This document shows, one piece after another, positions 29,751 through 38,527 of a stretch of 64,000 bases of DNA (the stretch's first letter is position 1; every line of letters starts with the position of its first letter). A program made the position numbers and the translations under genes. The DNA comes from Chthoniobacter flavus. GTDB lineage: Bacteria > Verrucomicrobiota > Verrucomicrobiia > Chthoniobacterales > Chthoniobacteraceae. Below the pieces are notes generated by a model, which saw nothing but the letters and a program-made list of their open reading frames with translations, ran no database searches and was not told where the DNA came from. Location of the stretch: positions 62,001 through 126,000 of the forward strand of contig CAMAUX010000003.1 in NCBI GenBank assembly GCA_945861435.1, in the 5' to 3' direction.

Positions 29751-30548
29751 ATGCCCCGAGTCCTTGCTATCGCCGCGCATCCCGACGACATCGAGTTTGT
29801 GATGGCGGGAACGCTGCTGGCGCTTGGGGGTGCGGGCTGGGAGCTGCATTATCTCAACCTGAGTTCGGGCAATCTCGGCAGCATGCAGTGGTCTGCGAAG
29901 AAGACGGCGCAGGTGCGTCGGCGCGAGGCGAAGGAGGCGGCGCGCGTGCTGGGAGCGCACTGGCATGCGCCGTTCTGCGATGATCTGGAGATTTTTTACG
30001 ATGACCGCACCCTGCGGCGGTTGAGCGCGGTGGTGCGCGCGGTGGATCCGGCGGTGGTGCTGACGCATTCGCCTCAGGATTACATGGAGGACCACATGAA
30101 CACCTCGCGTCTTGCGGTTACTGCCGCCTTCGCGCGTGGGATGCCGAATTACCGTACGACCCCGCCGCGCAAGCCGGTGGCTTCGAGCGTCACGGTCTAT
30201 CATGCAAACCCGCATGGGTTGAGGGACGGTATGGGATGCCGGGTGGTGCCGGGGGTTTTTGTGGACACGACGTCTGAGGCGGATGTGAAGCGGGCCGCGC
30301 TCGCATGCCATCGCAGTCAGAAGGAGTGGCTGGATGCGACGCAGGGGATGGACAGTTATCTTGCCGCGATGGAGGAGTTCAGCCGCGAGGTGGGACGGCT
30401 TTCCAAAAAGTTCACGCACGCCGAGGGATGGCGGCGGCACTCGCATCTTGGCTTCTGCTCACAGGACGCGGATCCGCTTGCCGAGGCGCTTGGGCGCAGG
30501 GTTCGCAGGAATCCTGCGGCGGCGCGCGCGCTGGAGCGCGGTGCATAG
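29751..30548 (+). CDS. PIG-L family deacetylase
   Basis: 265 residues. Zinc site [18 protein letters not shown] (residues 9-26) and the second His-containing block [18 protein letters not shown] are the standard PIG-L/LmbE motifs. No signal peptide, so cytosolic. Family members remove N-acetyl groups from GlcNAc-type sugars and bacillithiol/mycothiol precursors. The next gene is a glucosamine-6-phosphate isomerase-like protein 56 bp away, which favours an amino-sugar substrate. The extreme N-terminus [11 protein letters not shown] supports the ATG at 29751. Confidence 0.92.
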   Translation: MPRVLAIAAHPDDIEFVMAGTLLALGGAGWELHYLNLSSGNLGSMQWSAKKTAQVRRREAKEAARVLGAHWHAPFCDDLEIFYDDRTLRRLSAVVRAVDPAVVLTHSPQDYMEDHMNTSRLAVTAAFARGMPNYRTTPPRKPVASSVTVYHANPHGLRDGMGCRVVPGVFVDTTSEADVKRAALACHRSQKEWLDATQGMDSYLAAMEEFSREVGRLSKKFTHAEGWRRHSHLGFCSQDADPLAEALGRRVRRNPAAARALERGA

Positions 30549-30604
30549 AGCGAACGCTTTTTCCTCCTCATTTTTTCCTGCCAAACCTTCACCCCCCCAA
30601 AACC

Positions 30605-31543
30605 ATGCCACGCAAACTCAGTGCCATTGCTCCCGACTGGTGGGATTACACAACGATCGACTCGGAACTCGTGGAGGAGGCGGCCCGCCTCACGCCGCGG
30701 GATTTGCTCAGGCTTTCGCGGCCCGGGTTCCGGGTGGTGTTTTACGACACGCTGGAGGATTTCTATCTGGCGGAGGCGCTTGAGTACATCGAGGCGTGGA
30801 AGCAGAGCACGGCGGACAATCCCGTGGGGATCTGCGGTCCGATTGGTCCCACGGAGCAACTGCCACTGGTGGCGCGGATCATCAACGCCCTTGGGCTCGA
30901 TCTGCGCTCGGGCCATTTCTGGGGGATGGACGAGTGGTTCGATGAGGCGACGGGACTCGAAGTGCCCGCCTCGCATCCCCTGAGCTTTGAGAAGGCGGAC
31001 CGTGAGATGTGTTTTTCCCGTTTCGAGAAGCGGCTGCGGTTTCCCGATGCGCATCTGCATTTCCCGAAGGCGGACACCGCGGCATACCGCAGGACGTGGG
31101 AGAGCGGGGTGCGCTGCGCGGTGATGCAGGGCGGGCAGGGGGATGTGAAGCACTGGGCTTTCAATGATCCGCTGCCGCGCAAGGGCAGGAACCGGGAGCA
31201 ACCGCCCTCGGTGGCGGAGTATCGGAAGCTGGCAACCCGCGTGGTGGACCTGCACCCGCTCACCATCGCGCAGAACGCGCGTACGAGCGGCGGCGGCAAC
31301 ATCTCGATGGTGCCGAAAAAGGCGATCACGGTGGGCCCGGTGGAGACGTGGAAGGCGGAGCAGGTGTCGATCTGGCATGCGGGTGCGCACGACAATCCGT
31401 TTGGACAGCGGCTGACGGCGCTGATGATTTCCAAGGGAATTGCGGACACCAGCGTGCCGATGTCGCTGCTGGCGCAGCATCCGAACGTCCAGTTCAACTA
31501 CTACCGCGGCGGGATCGGGAGCTGCGCAGTGGAGATGCACTAG
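30605..31543 (+). CDS. Glucosamine-6-phosphate isomerase/deaminase-like protein (NagB family)
   Basis: 312 residues from the ATG at 30605. NagB landmarks: [13 protein letters not shown] (phosphate loop), [15 protein letters not shown] (catalytic Asp in MDEW), [15 protein letters not shown] (Asp/His of the ring-opening site), and VPKKAITVG followed by GAHDNPFG. In E. coli NagB the corresponding block is GNDGHIAFNEP; here the last Glu is Asp. It is longer than NagB (266 aa), mainly at the N-terminus. It probably isomerises or deaminates an amino-sugar phosphate from the PIG-L step. The ATG follows a C/A-rich leader without SD. A longer frame from 30305 overlaps the deacetylase and is rejected. 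Confidence 0.85.
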   Translation: MPRKLSAIAPDWWDYTTIDSELVEEAARLTPRDLLRLSRPGFRVVFYDTLEDFYLAEALEYIEAWKQSTADNPVGICGPIGPTEQLPLVARIINALGLDLRSGHFWGMDEWFDEATGLEVPASHPLSFEKADREMCFSRFEKRLRFPDAHLHFPKADTAAYRRTWESGVRCAVMQGGQGDVKHWAFNDPLPRKGRNREQPPSVAEYRKLATRVVDLHPLTIAQNARTSGGGNISMVPKKAITVGPVETWKAEQVSIWHAGAHDNPFGQRLTALMISKGIADTSVPMSLLAQHPNVQFNYYRGGIGSCAVEMH

Positions 31544-31589
31544 CGCGGGTCGTGGTCTGCGGATCGACGATTGCCGACCATCACCGATC

Positions 31590-32345
31590 ATGGACTGGCC
31601 TTCTTCCGGAATCTGCGCGCTGCTTTTTTGTGCGGGGCTCTCGGGTGGGTTCATCGATGCGATTGCGGGCGGCGGCGGGTTGATCACGGTGCCTGCGCTG
31701 CTTTGGGCGGGGCTGCCGCCACAGCTGGCGCTTGGGACGAACAAGATGCAGAGCTCGGTGGGCACGACGCTGGCGGTTTGGCGTTACGGGCGCGCGGGAC
31801 TGGTGGCATGGCGGGATGTGCGCCTGAGCGCTGCGATCACCTTCGTGTCCGCGGCGGCCGGCGCGTGGACGGTGACGCTGGTGGACAATGCTTTTTTAAA
31901 AAAGCTCGTGCCGTGGCTGCTGCTGGCGATCGCCGGCTACGTGGTGCTGAGTCCGCGGCTCGGAATCCGGCAGGCGCGTGCGCGGGTTTCGGCGGGCGCG
32001 TTTGCCTGGGGTGGCGGGTTGGTGCTGGGTTTTTACGACGGATTTTTCGGGCCGGGGACGGGGTCGTTCTGGACGATCGCGCTACTGGGGCTGCTGGGGT
32101 ACGAGCTGACGCGGGCGACGGCGTACACGAAGGTGGTGAACCTCGCGAGTAACCTTGCCTCGGTGGTGATCTTCGCGGCCAAGGGCTGCATCGTGCTGCC
32201 GGCGGCGCTGGTGATGATTGGCGGGCAGTTGATTGGGGCGCGGCTTGGTTCGGGGATGGTCCTCGCGCACGGAGCGCGCTTTGTGCGCGTGGTGTTTCTC
32301 GCGGTGGTGTTCGCGATGGTGCTGCGACTGCTTTGGACGTTGTAG
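31590..32345 (+). CDS. TauE/SafE-family sulfite exporter-like membrane protein
   Basis: 251 residues with about eight transmembrane helices in two repeats. The first repeat has the family pattern GGFIDAIAGGGGLITVPALL followed by GTNKMQSSVGTTLAVWRY. The second has GFYDGFFGPGTGSFWTIAL and ATAYTKVVNLASNLASVV. TauE/SafE proteins export sulfite, sulfoacetate or related organic anions. The start at 31590 (MDWPSSGICALLFCAG) leaves a normal first helix; the frame opens earlier at 31440 inside the previous gene. Together with the sugar genes it hints at sulfonate or sulfated-sugar use (inference). Confidence 0.9.
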   Translation: MDWPSSGICALLFCAGLSGGFIDAIAGGGGLITVPALLWAGLPPQLALGTNKMQSSVGTTLAVWRYGRAGLVAWRDVRLSAAITFVSAAAGAWTVTLVDNAFLKKLVPWLLLAIAGYVVLSPRLGIRQARARVSAGAFAWGGGLVLGFYDGFFGPGTGSFWTIALLGLLGYELTRATAYTKVVNLASNLASVVIFAAKGCIVLPAALVMIGGQLIGARLGSGMVLAHGARFVRVVFLAVVFAMVLRLLWTL

Positions 32346-32383
32346 TGCCGTGGGGTGGCGGGGCTTGTTCTGTGCCCTTGCTC

Positions 32384-32465
32384 CTACTCGTACTCCTTAC
32401 TTCTTACTCCACGGCCGCATGGTTTCTGAGTGAGTACGAGTAGGGGGTACGAGTAAGAGTAAGAG
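32384..32465. repeat. Short inverted/direct repeats built on GAGTAC-GAGTAA
   Basis: CTACTCGTACTC (32384-32395) is matched exactly by its inverse GAGTACGAGTAG (32432-32443). GTACGAGTAAGAGTAAGAG (32447-32465) follows, and CTTACTTCTTACTCC (32396-32410) is nearly its inverse. The set sits in the 126-bp gap between the TauE and hydrolase genes. It may form a stem of 12 bp with a 36-base loop, or two competing stems. The AAGAGG at its end also serves as the SD of the next gene. Confidence 0.7.
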
Positions 32466-32471
32466 GTGAAT

Positions 32472-33377
32472 ATGAAACACCCCCGCCAGATCCTCCAACG
32501 CGCGACTCTCCTCCTTGGTGCCTCTCTTTTTCTGCATGGCGTCTTCGTGTCGGCTGCAGAGCCTGATGCAGAGCCGATTCCCGGGGCGCTGCCTTTGTGG
32601 GAGAAGGGGGCGCCGGGATCCGAGGCCCGGCGCGGCGAGGCGGAGAAGTTGGACGGGGCGAATGTGACCAATGTGCACAATCCGACGATCACGCCGTTTC
32701 TTCCCGAGGCGGCGAGGAGGACGGGGGTGGCGGTGCTCATCGTGCCGGGGGGCGGTCATTCGAAGCTCTGTCTCGGGCACGAGGGATACGCGCTGGCGCG
32801 CTGGTTCCAGGGGCGCGGGATCGCGGCGGTGGTGCTGAAGTACCGCCTGGCACGCGAGAAGGACTCGGCCTACACGATCCAAGAGCATGCGATGGCCGAC
32901 ATGCGGCGTGCCATCCGCACGGTGCGTTCGCAGGCGCAGACATGGGGCATCGCACCAGACCGCATCGGTGTGATTGGTTTTTCGGCGGGTGGCGAACTGG
33001 CGGCGTTTTCTGCGATGCAGTCGGATCTCGGAAACCCCACGGCGGCGGATGGGGTGGAGCGTGTGTCGAGCCGGCCGGATTTCCAGGTGCTGATCTATCC
33101 GGGGACCTCGGGGTTGTTCACGGTGGAGAAGGGGATGCCGCCGCTCTTCATTGCGTGCGGGTACGGGGATCGGCAGGACATTTCAGAGGGGATGGCTTCG
33201 CTGTACCTCAAATACAAGCAGGCGGGGGTGAAGGCCGAGTTGCATGTGTACTCGAATGCGGGGCACGGGTTCGGTTACCGGCCGGGAACGACGAGCGGCG
33301 CGGGTGCATGGCCGCTGCGGCTTGAGGAATGGCTGGTGGACAGCGGGTTGCTGAAGCCCGCTGCATCCGCGCAGTGA
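32472..33377 (+). CDS. Secreted alpha/beta hydrolase (acetyl-esterase-like)
   Basis: 301 residues from the ATG at 32472, with SD AAGAGG just upstream (a GTG at 32466 is an alternative). A signal peptide (LLLGASLFLHGVFVSAAE) is followed by an alpha/beta-hydrolase domain. Oxyanion region VPGGGHSKLCLGHEG, nucleophile elbow GVIGFSAGGELAAF, and C-terminal catalytic His in SNAGHGFGYRPG. Members near sugar genes in PVC bacteria and Bacteroidota act as xylan/pectin acetyl esterases. The exact substrate is unknown. Ends 12 bp from the convergent PSCyt1/PSD1 gene. Confidence 0.9.
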   Translation: MKHPRQILQRATLLLGASLFLHGVFVSAAEPDAEPIPGALPLWEKGAPGSEARRGEAEKLDGANVTNVHNPTITPFLPEAARRTGVAVLIVPGGGHSKLCLGHEGYALARWFQGRGIAAVVLKYRLAREKDSAYTIQEHAMADMRRAIRTVRSQAQTWGIAPDRIGVIGFSAGGELAAFSAMQSDLGNPTAADGVERVSSRPDFQVLIYPGTSGLFTVEKGMPPLFIACGYGDRQDISEGMASLYLKYKQAGVKAELHVYSNAGHGFGYRPGTTSGAGAWPLRLEEWLVDSGLLKPAASAQ

Positions 33378-33389
33378 AGGGGGCCCGGC

Positions 33390-36359
33390 TTACTCGACGT
33401 AGAGGACTTCGTTGGTGAGCAGGAGCACCTGGGTGTAGCGCTCCCAGAGCGAGAGCGTCTGGGCCGGGGCTGCAGCCTTGGCCTGCTTGGAGGCATCGGC
33501 TGCCGGACCTGATTCCTGCACGGGTTGCGGGCTGTCGCTGGCGAGGAAGGCGCGTGCAGCGTCGAGTTCAGCGGGCCGCGGGGCGCGTTGGAAGATGAGG
33601 CGGAAGAGGTGTTGAATCTTCTTCTCGTCGGAAGCGGCGGCCGGGAAGTCGGATCGTTTGAGAATGGCGCGGACCTGTTCGGCGACGAACGGGCTGTTCA
33701 TCATGAAGAGGGATTGTTGGGGGACGGTGGTGAGGACGCGTTCGCCGGTGGAGATGTCCGGGTTGGCGAAGTCGAAGGTGTTGAACATCTCGGGCATGGC
33801 GGCGCGGTCGACCATTGCGTAGATGGTTCGGCGGTTGGTGTTGGATTTGAGGGCGGTGGCGTCCATGGAGGCGTAGCGGCCCTTGGCTGGCGTTGCGGCG
33901 TTGGAGAGTGCGAAGGGGGGGCCGCCGGCGTCGTAGGTGTCGAGCTTGCCGGAGAAGGCGAGGAGGGAGTCGCGGAGTTGCTCGAAGTCGAGGCGTTGGA
34001 TATTAGCGCGCCAGAGGAACTGGTTGGTGGGGTCGATGGTCATCCCCTTGTTGTGGGGCTTGCTGTCCTGCTGGTAGGTGGCGGACAGGACGACGAGCTT
34101 GTGGAGTGCCTTGAGCGACCAGCCGTTCTCCATGAGCGAGGAGGCCAGCCAGTTGAGGAGTTCCGGATGGGTGGGCGGTTCGGAGCGGGTCCCGAAGTCG
34201 CTGACGGTGCGCACGATGCCCTGGCCGAAATGCCATTGCCAGATGCGGTTGGCGATGACGCGTGCGGTGAGCGGGTTGTCCTTGCTGGCAATGGACTTCG
34301 CGAGTTCCAGACGGCCGCTGCCCTGGGTGAAGGGCTTCTGCTCGGAGCCTCCGAGCACGGTGAGGAAATGTCGCGGGACGACAGGCCCCTTGTTGCCCGC
34401 CTCGCCGCGGATGAATACGGGGGAGTTGACGGGGCGTGGCTTGTCCTCGAGGGCCTTGGCGCGCACGGGGCTGCCGGGATGGGCGAGGTAGAGCTGGGAG
34501 TACTTGTTGTTGATGGTGGCCTGGCGGTTGGTGAAGTTGGCGCCGAGGACTCCGCGGGTCACCCGCTCGTCGGGCATCATGCAGGAGGTGCTGCCGAAGA
34601 CCGCTTGTCGCAGGGATTCCATCGAGGTGTCGGCCAGCTCGGTGCGGGCCTTGTCGATTTTCATCGCCGCGGGGACCTTCTGATCCTTCCTCCCGGTGGG
34701 GAAGGACGGGAGTTGGAGTGCGGTGTGGAGCTGCGCGAAGAAGGTGTTGTAGACGGCGGCGATGTCCTCCATGGAGGCCGCGTTTTTTTCGGTAATCGCG
34801 GTGACGAGCGATGGGTTGAGCTCCGGCGTATTCCTGAGTTCTTCAAGCAGCGCGGGAAGTTTCTCTGCGAACTGATCCTTGGATACTTCAGCGAGGGTGA
34901 TCCATGGGCCGAGAAGGGGATCCTTCTTCAGTGTGCGGCTCTTGTTCATCTGGCCTAGGAGGGCTGCGGCGACGAGCGCGGAACGGCCGCGTTCGAAGGC
35001 GAGCTTGCGCATCTTGGTGTCGCGTTTGAGGGCGGGTTCCGTGCCCTTGGTTTCCTCCAGCAGCAGGAGGTAGTCGCCCATGTGCTCGGTCATCCCGGCA
35101 GTGAGCCGTGTGGCTTCGTCGTTGGAGAAGGTCTTGAGTTCCTCCTCGATCTTCTTCTCAGCTTCGAGGAATGCGGCGTGTGCGGCGGGGTCGCGGGGTT
35201 CGGAGATCTGGGGTCCTGGGAAGGATTCGTCGCTGCTGGCGAAGACGCCGTGGAGTGCGTAGTAATCCTTGGTGGGGACGGGGTCGAATTTGTGGTCGTG
35301 GCAGCGTGCGCATGCGCCTGTGAGGCCCATGAGGCCTTTGGTGACGACGTCGATGCGGTCGTCGATGACATCGTTGGCATTGCGCATGAACTGCTTGCCG
35401 ACGGTGAGGAATCCGAGCGCGGCGAGGGTGTGTTTGTGCTGCGCGGTTTCCGGAAGATGGTCGGCGGCGATCTGTTCGAGCAAGAAGCGGTCGTAGGGAA
35501 GGTCGTCGTTGAAGGCCTTGATGACGTAGTCGCGGTAGGTCCACGCGTAGGAATAGAGCGCCGGGATCTGGCCCTTCTGCGTGTTGTTGCGATCGCCGCT
35601 GGTGTCGGCGTAGCGGGCGATGTCGAGCCAGTGGCGGGCCCAGCGTTCGCCGTAGCGGGGCGAGGCGAGGAGGCGGTCGACGAGCTTTTCGTAGGCGGCC
35701 GGGGAGGTGTCCGCAACGAAGTCCTCGACATCCTGGGAACTGGGCGGGAGGCCGGTGAGATCGTAGGTGACGCGGCGCACGAGCGCGGCTTTGTCCGCCT
35801 TGGGCGAGGGCTGGAGCTTGTTCTTTTGCAGGGCCTCAAGGACGAAGGCGTCGATGGGGTTCTGCACAAAGTGTGCGGGATCCGCGGGTGCGGGAACGGC
35901 GGGTTTGGAAACGGGTTTGAAGGCCCAGTGCTGCGCGGCTTTGTCGGGATCCCATGCGGTGGCCTTGGAAGGGCCGGTGCGCGGGTCGGGGGCGCCCATC
36001 TGCACCCACTGCTCGAAGTCGGAGAGGACGGTGGCCGGGAGCTTGTCCTTTTTCGGCGGCATGGCGATGTCCTTGTCGTCATGGCGCATGGCGACAAGGA
36101 GGAGGCTCTTCTTGGGGTTGCCCGGGATGAGCGCCGTGCCGCTGTCGCCGCCCTTGAGGAGGCCGTCTCTGGTGTCGAGAAGAAGGCCGCCGCGGATCTT
36201 CTTGGCACCGGCGCTGTGGCACTCGTAACAGCTCTCAGCGAGGACCGGGCGGATCTTCTTCTCAAAGAAGTCGAGTTGGGCGAGGTCGGAGGGAGCCGCG
36301 GCTCCGGCGAGGAGCGGGGCGAGGAGTGCGCAGTGCAGCAGGGTGCGGGGGAGGAGCAT
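33390..36359 (-). CDS. PSCyt1/DUF1549/DUF1553 (PSD1) secreted protein
   Basis: 989 residues. Signal peptide (LLHCALLAPLLAGAAA), then a planctomycete-type cytochrome c domain with CYECH (residues 44-48). DUF1549 follows, with GLTGACARCHDHKFDP (about residue 345; second CxxCH), and DUF1553 near the C-terminus (VIANRIWQWHFGQGIVRT, FDFANPDISTGERVL, TTVPQQSLFMMNSPFV). These proteins always occur with DUF1501 partners in PVC bacteria and are presumed periplasmic redox or sugar-modifying enzymes; no biochemical role is proven. It is 71 bp downstream of the DUF1501 gene on the same strand, likely one operon. Confidence 0.93.
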   Translation of the reverse strand: MLLPRTLLHCALLAPLLAGAAAPSDLAQLDFFEKKIRPVLAESCYECHSAGAKKIRGGLLLDTRDGLLKGGDSGTALIPGNPKKSLLLVAMRHDDKDIAMPPKKDKLPATVLSDFEQWVQMGAPDPRTGPSKATAWDPDKAAQHWAFKPVSKPAVPAPADPAHFVQNPIDAFVLEALQKNKLQPSPKADKAALVRRVTYDLTGLPPSSQDVEDFVADTSPAAYEKLVDRLLASPRYGERWARHWLDIARYADTSGDRNNTQKGQIPALYSYAWTYRDYVIKAFNDDLPYDRFLLEQIAADHLPETAQHKHTLAALGFLTVGKQFMRNANDVIDDRIDVVTKGLMGLTGACARCHDHKFDPVPTKDYYALHGVFASSDESFPGPQISEPRDPAAHAAFLEAEKKIEEELKTFSNDEATRLTAGMTEHMGDYLLLLEETKGTEPALKRDTKMRKLAFERGRSALVAAALLGQMNKSRTLKKDPLLGPWITLAEVSKDQFAEKLPALLEELRNTPELNPSLVTAITEKNAASMEDIAAVYNTFFAQLHTALQLPSFPTGRKDQKVPAAMKIDKARTELADTSMESLRQAVFGSTSCMMPDERVTRGVLGANFTNRQATINNKYSQLYLAHPGSPVRAKALEDKPRPVNSPVFIRGEAGNKGPVVPRHFLTVLGGSEQKPFTQGSGRLELAKSIASKDNPLTARVIANRIWQWHFGQGIVRTVSDFGTRSEPPTHPELLNWLASSLMENGWSLKALHKLVVLSATYQQDSKPHNKGMTIDPTNQFLWRANIQRLDFEQLRDSLLAFSGKLDTYDAGGPPFALSNAATPAKGRYASMDATALKSNTNRRTIYAMVDRAAMPEMFNTFDFANPDISTGERVLTTVPQQSLFMMNSPFVAEQVRAILKRSDFPAAASDEKKIQHLFRLIFQRAPRPAELDAARAFLASDSPQPVQESGPAADASKQAKAAAPAQTLSLWERYTQVLLLTNEVLYVE

Positions 36360-36430
36360 GGGTGGTGCGCGGCGGGGCTGGATGGACAGTGCTGTGGCGA
36401 AGCGGTGCGGCGGTGCGGTGGCCGGTGGGT

Positions 36431-37834
36431 CTAGGCGACGAGACCCTTGACCACGTTGCCGTAGACGTCGGTGAGGCGGAAGTCGCGGCCGTTGTAACGG
36501 TAGGTGAGCTTCTCGTGATCAAAGCCCATCAGGTGCAGCATGGTGGCGTGGAGGTCGTGGACATGGACCTTGTTCTCTGCCACGTCGTAGCCGAATTCGT
36601 CGGTGGCTCCGTAGGCCTGACCGCCCTTGACGCCGCCGCCCGCCATCCATGCGCAGAAGGCCTTGTTGTGATGGTCGCGACCGGGTTCGCCGCGTGCGCC
36701 GCGATCGTGGCGCGGGGTGCGGCCGAACTCGCCGCCCCAGACGACGAGGGTGTCCTCGAGCATGCCGCGTTGTTTGAGGTCCTTGAGAAGTGCGCCGACG
36801 GGCTGGTCGATGGCTTCGGCCTGCTTGGTGAGGTTGCCCTTCACGTCGGTGTGATGGTCCCAGCCGCCGGCCCAGACTTGGACAAAGCGGACGCCGTGTT
36901 CGACGAGGCGGCGAGCGATCAGCATGCGGCGGCCGATCTCGGTGTCGCCGTACTGGGCGCGGATATTCTCGGGCTCCTTGCTTACGTCGAAGACGTCGGT
37001 GGCCTCGGTCTGCATCTTGAAAGCGAGCTCGAAGGATTGGATGCGGGCCTCGAGTTCGGCTTCTTTCCGGAGCTGCTCGGCGTGCTGTTCGTTGAGTGTC
37101 TTGAGCAGATCGAGTTGCTTGCGCTGGTCGGCAAGGGACGCGTGGTAGCTCTTGATGTTGGCGATGATCTTTTCCACCGGGGCACTCACCGTGGAAACCA
37201 GCGTGCCCTGGTACGCGCCGGGCAGGAACGCCGAACGCCAGTTGGTCGCTCCGCCGAGTCCGCCGCCGAGGGCCACGAAGCCCGGGAGGTTCTGGTTCTC
37301 GGATCCGAGCCCGTAGAGGGTCCATGCGCCGACGGAGGGTTTCACGAGGCGGCCGGAGCCTGTGTTCATCATCACCGTGGCGAACTCGTGCGCCGGGATG
37401 TCGGTGTTCATGGAGCGGATGACGGCGATGTCATCGATGCTCTCGCCGATCTTCGGAAAGATCTCACTCACTTCCACGCCGCTCTGGCCGGACTTGGTGA
37501 ACTTGAACTGCGTGGGAAGCGGCACGCCGCCGATCTCTTTGACGTCCTGCCCTGCATACTTGGCGAGCGAGGGTTTGGGATCCCATGTGTCGATGTGCGA
37601 CGGGCCGCCTTGGGAGAAGATGTGGATGACACGCTTGGCCTTGCCCGGGAAGTGCGGTGATTTGGGCAGCAGCGGCGAGAGAGCCGAGCCTGCGGCCTGC
37701 GCGGTGGAAGCGTTTTGGGAACCGAGGAGGCCGGCGAGGCTGAGCGCGCCGAAGCCCATTCCAAATCGGTTCAGGAACTGGCGGCGGGTGGCGAAGAAGT
37801 CGGCGGAGGAGGGGAGATGCTGGCGGATATCCAT
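36431..37834 (-). CDS. DUF1501 (sulfatase-like) secreted protein
   Basis: 467 residues. Twin-arginine signal ATRRQFLNRFGMGFGALSL (residues 15-34) implies export after folding. The domain has VIHIFSQGGPSHIDTWDPK (metal-site start of the alkaline-phosphatase superfamily), VIRSMNTDIPAHEFATVMM, WGGEFGRTPRHD and DHHNKAFCAWMAGGG, all typical for DUF1501. It is the partner of the PSCyt1/PSD1 protein. Here it is the first gene of the pair, whereas in many PVC genomes the PSD1 gene comes first. Substrate unknown; the fold suggests sulfate or phosphate ester chemistry. Confidence 0.93.
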   Translation of the reverse strand: MDIRQHLPSSADFFATRRQFLNRFGMGFGALSLAGLLGSQNASTAQAAGSALSPLLPKSPHFPGKAKRVIHIFSQGGPSHIDTWDPKPSLAKYAGQDVKEIGGVPLPTQFKFTKSGQSGVEVSEIFPKIGESIDDIAVIRSMNTDIPAHEFATVMMNTGSGRLVKPSVGAWTLYGLGSENQNLPGFVALGGGLGGATNWRSAFLPGAYQGTLVSTVSAPVEKIIANIKSYHASLADQRKQLDLLKTLNEQHAEQLRKEAELEARIQSFELAFKMQTEATDVFDVSKEPENIRAQYGDTEIGRRMLIARRLVEHGVRFVQVWAGGWDHHTDVKGNLTKQAEAIDQPVGALLKDLKQRGMLEDTLVVWGGEFGRTPRHDRGARGEPGRDHHNKAFCAWMAGGGVKGGQAYGATDEFGYDVAENKVHVHDLHATMLHLMGFDHEKLTYRYNGRDFRLTDVYGNVVKGLVA

Positions 37835-38527
37835 GGGAGGCGTGGGTTCAGAGAGATAACACCAGAGATCATCAAAAGTTTGTGAAAATGTGCCCGATAT
37901 GGCCGGAATGATTGTCGGACGGGCGGGGATGTTTTTATCACCGGGTGCGGTTCATGTCCGAATGGAGGCGGACTGGAGCCGGTTCGCTGTCGCGCTTGCC
38001 GCGGCGTAAATGCTGGGTGCCGAACGAGCCCTCGAAGAAACCTGACCTCTTCATTCTCGGGCCCCTGCTCGCTGCGCGTCGCGTGGTTAAACGCGATCCG
38101 GTGGTCCCCGTCGGCCGCTTTGCGGACTGCGTTCACCGACCGTCTTTGATGCCCGCATGGCGATATTGCGGATTGCGGATTTGAGAGCGCCCATTTTTTT
38201 GCTCGGGCACCCTCAACAAGACATGCCCGATGCCCTCAAACAACTGCCATTCGGGACTGGCAAGGTTTCCTCTCCTAGTCGTCCTTCTCGCGCCCCATGC
38301 CGGGGCGCGTCGCATGGGGAAAAGCGATCCGGTGGTCCCCGCCATCCGCTTCGCGGATCGCGTTCACCGACCGGCTTGGCTTCCATGCCTCCGGTATGCT
38401 GGAGGTAAGAGCGACTGTTTCGTAGCCGAGTTACCCTCATCGCATCGAGGCATGCCCGATGCCTCAATGAAGGGTCTTTTCGAGCCAGTCCCAATTTCCA
38501 CGGCGGGCCTAGATCTCCGAATGCAGA
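37835..38527. other. 693-bp non-coding region with a duplicated element
   Basis: No supported gene on either strand. The first part (37835-38030) is the upstream region of the DUF1501 gene and includes AT-richer sequence around 37860-37940. From about 38040 to 38490 the sequence is two diverged copies of a unit of about 230 bp (listed as a repeat). The end, to 38527, precedes the stop of the FGGY kinase gene. Confidence 0.6.
38040..38490. repeat. Two tandem diverged copies of a ~230-bp intergenic element
   Basis: Matching blocks recur 229-231 bp apart. GCGATCCGGTGGTCCCCG through GTTCACCGACCG occurs at 38093-38142 and 38324-38373, with a GC-rich variable middle. CGCGTCGCxTGG lies before each copy. 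CATGCCCGATGCC followed by TCAA occurs at 38222 and 38451, preceded by ACCCTCA in both. The second copy has a 7-bp hairpin GAGGCAT-GCCCG-ATGCCTC (about 38447-38465). This is the look of a dispersed, non-coding repeat family; other copies in the genome are expected but cannot be seen here. Confidence 0.75.

Noticed and set aside
33525-37660. Long + strand frames opposite the DUF1501 and PSD1 genes
   Set aside because: Antisense shadows; the minus strand shows CxxCH motifs, DUF1553 blocks and a Tat signal.
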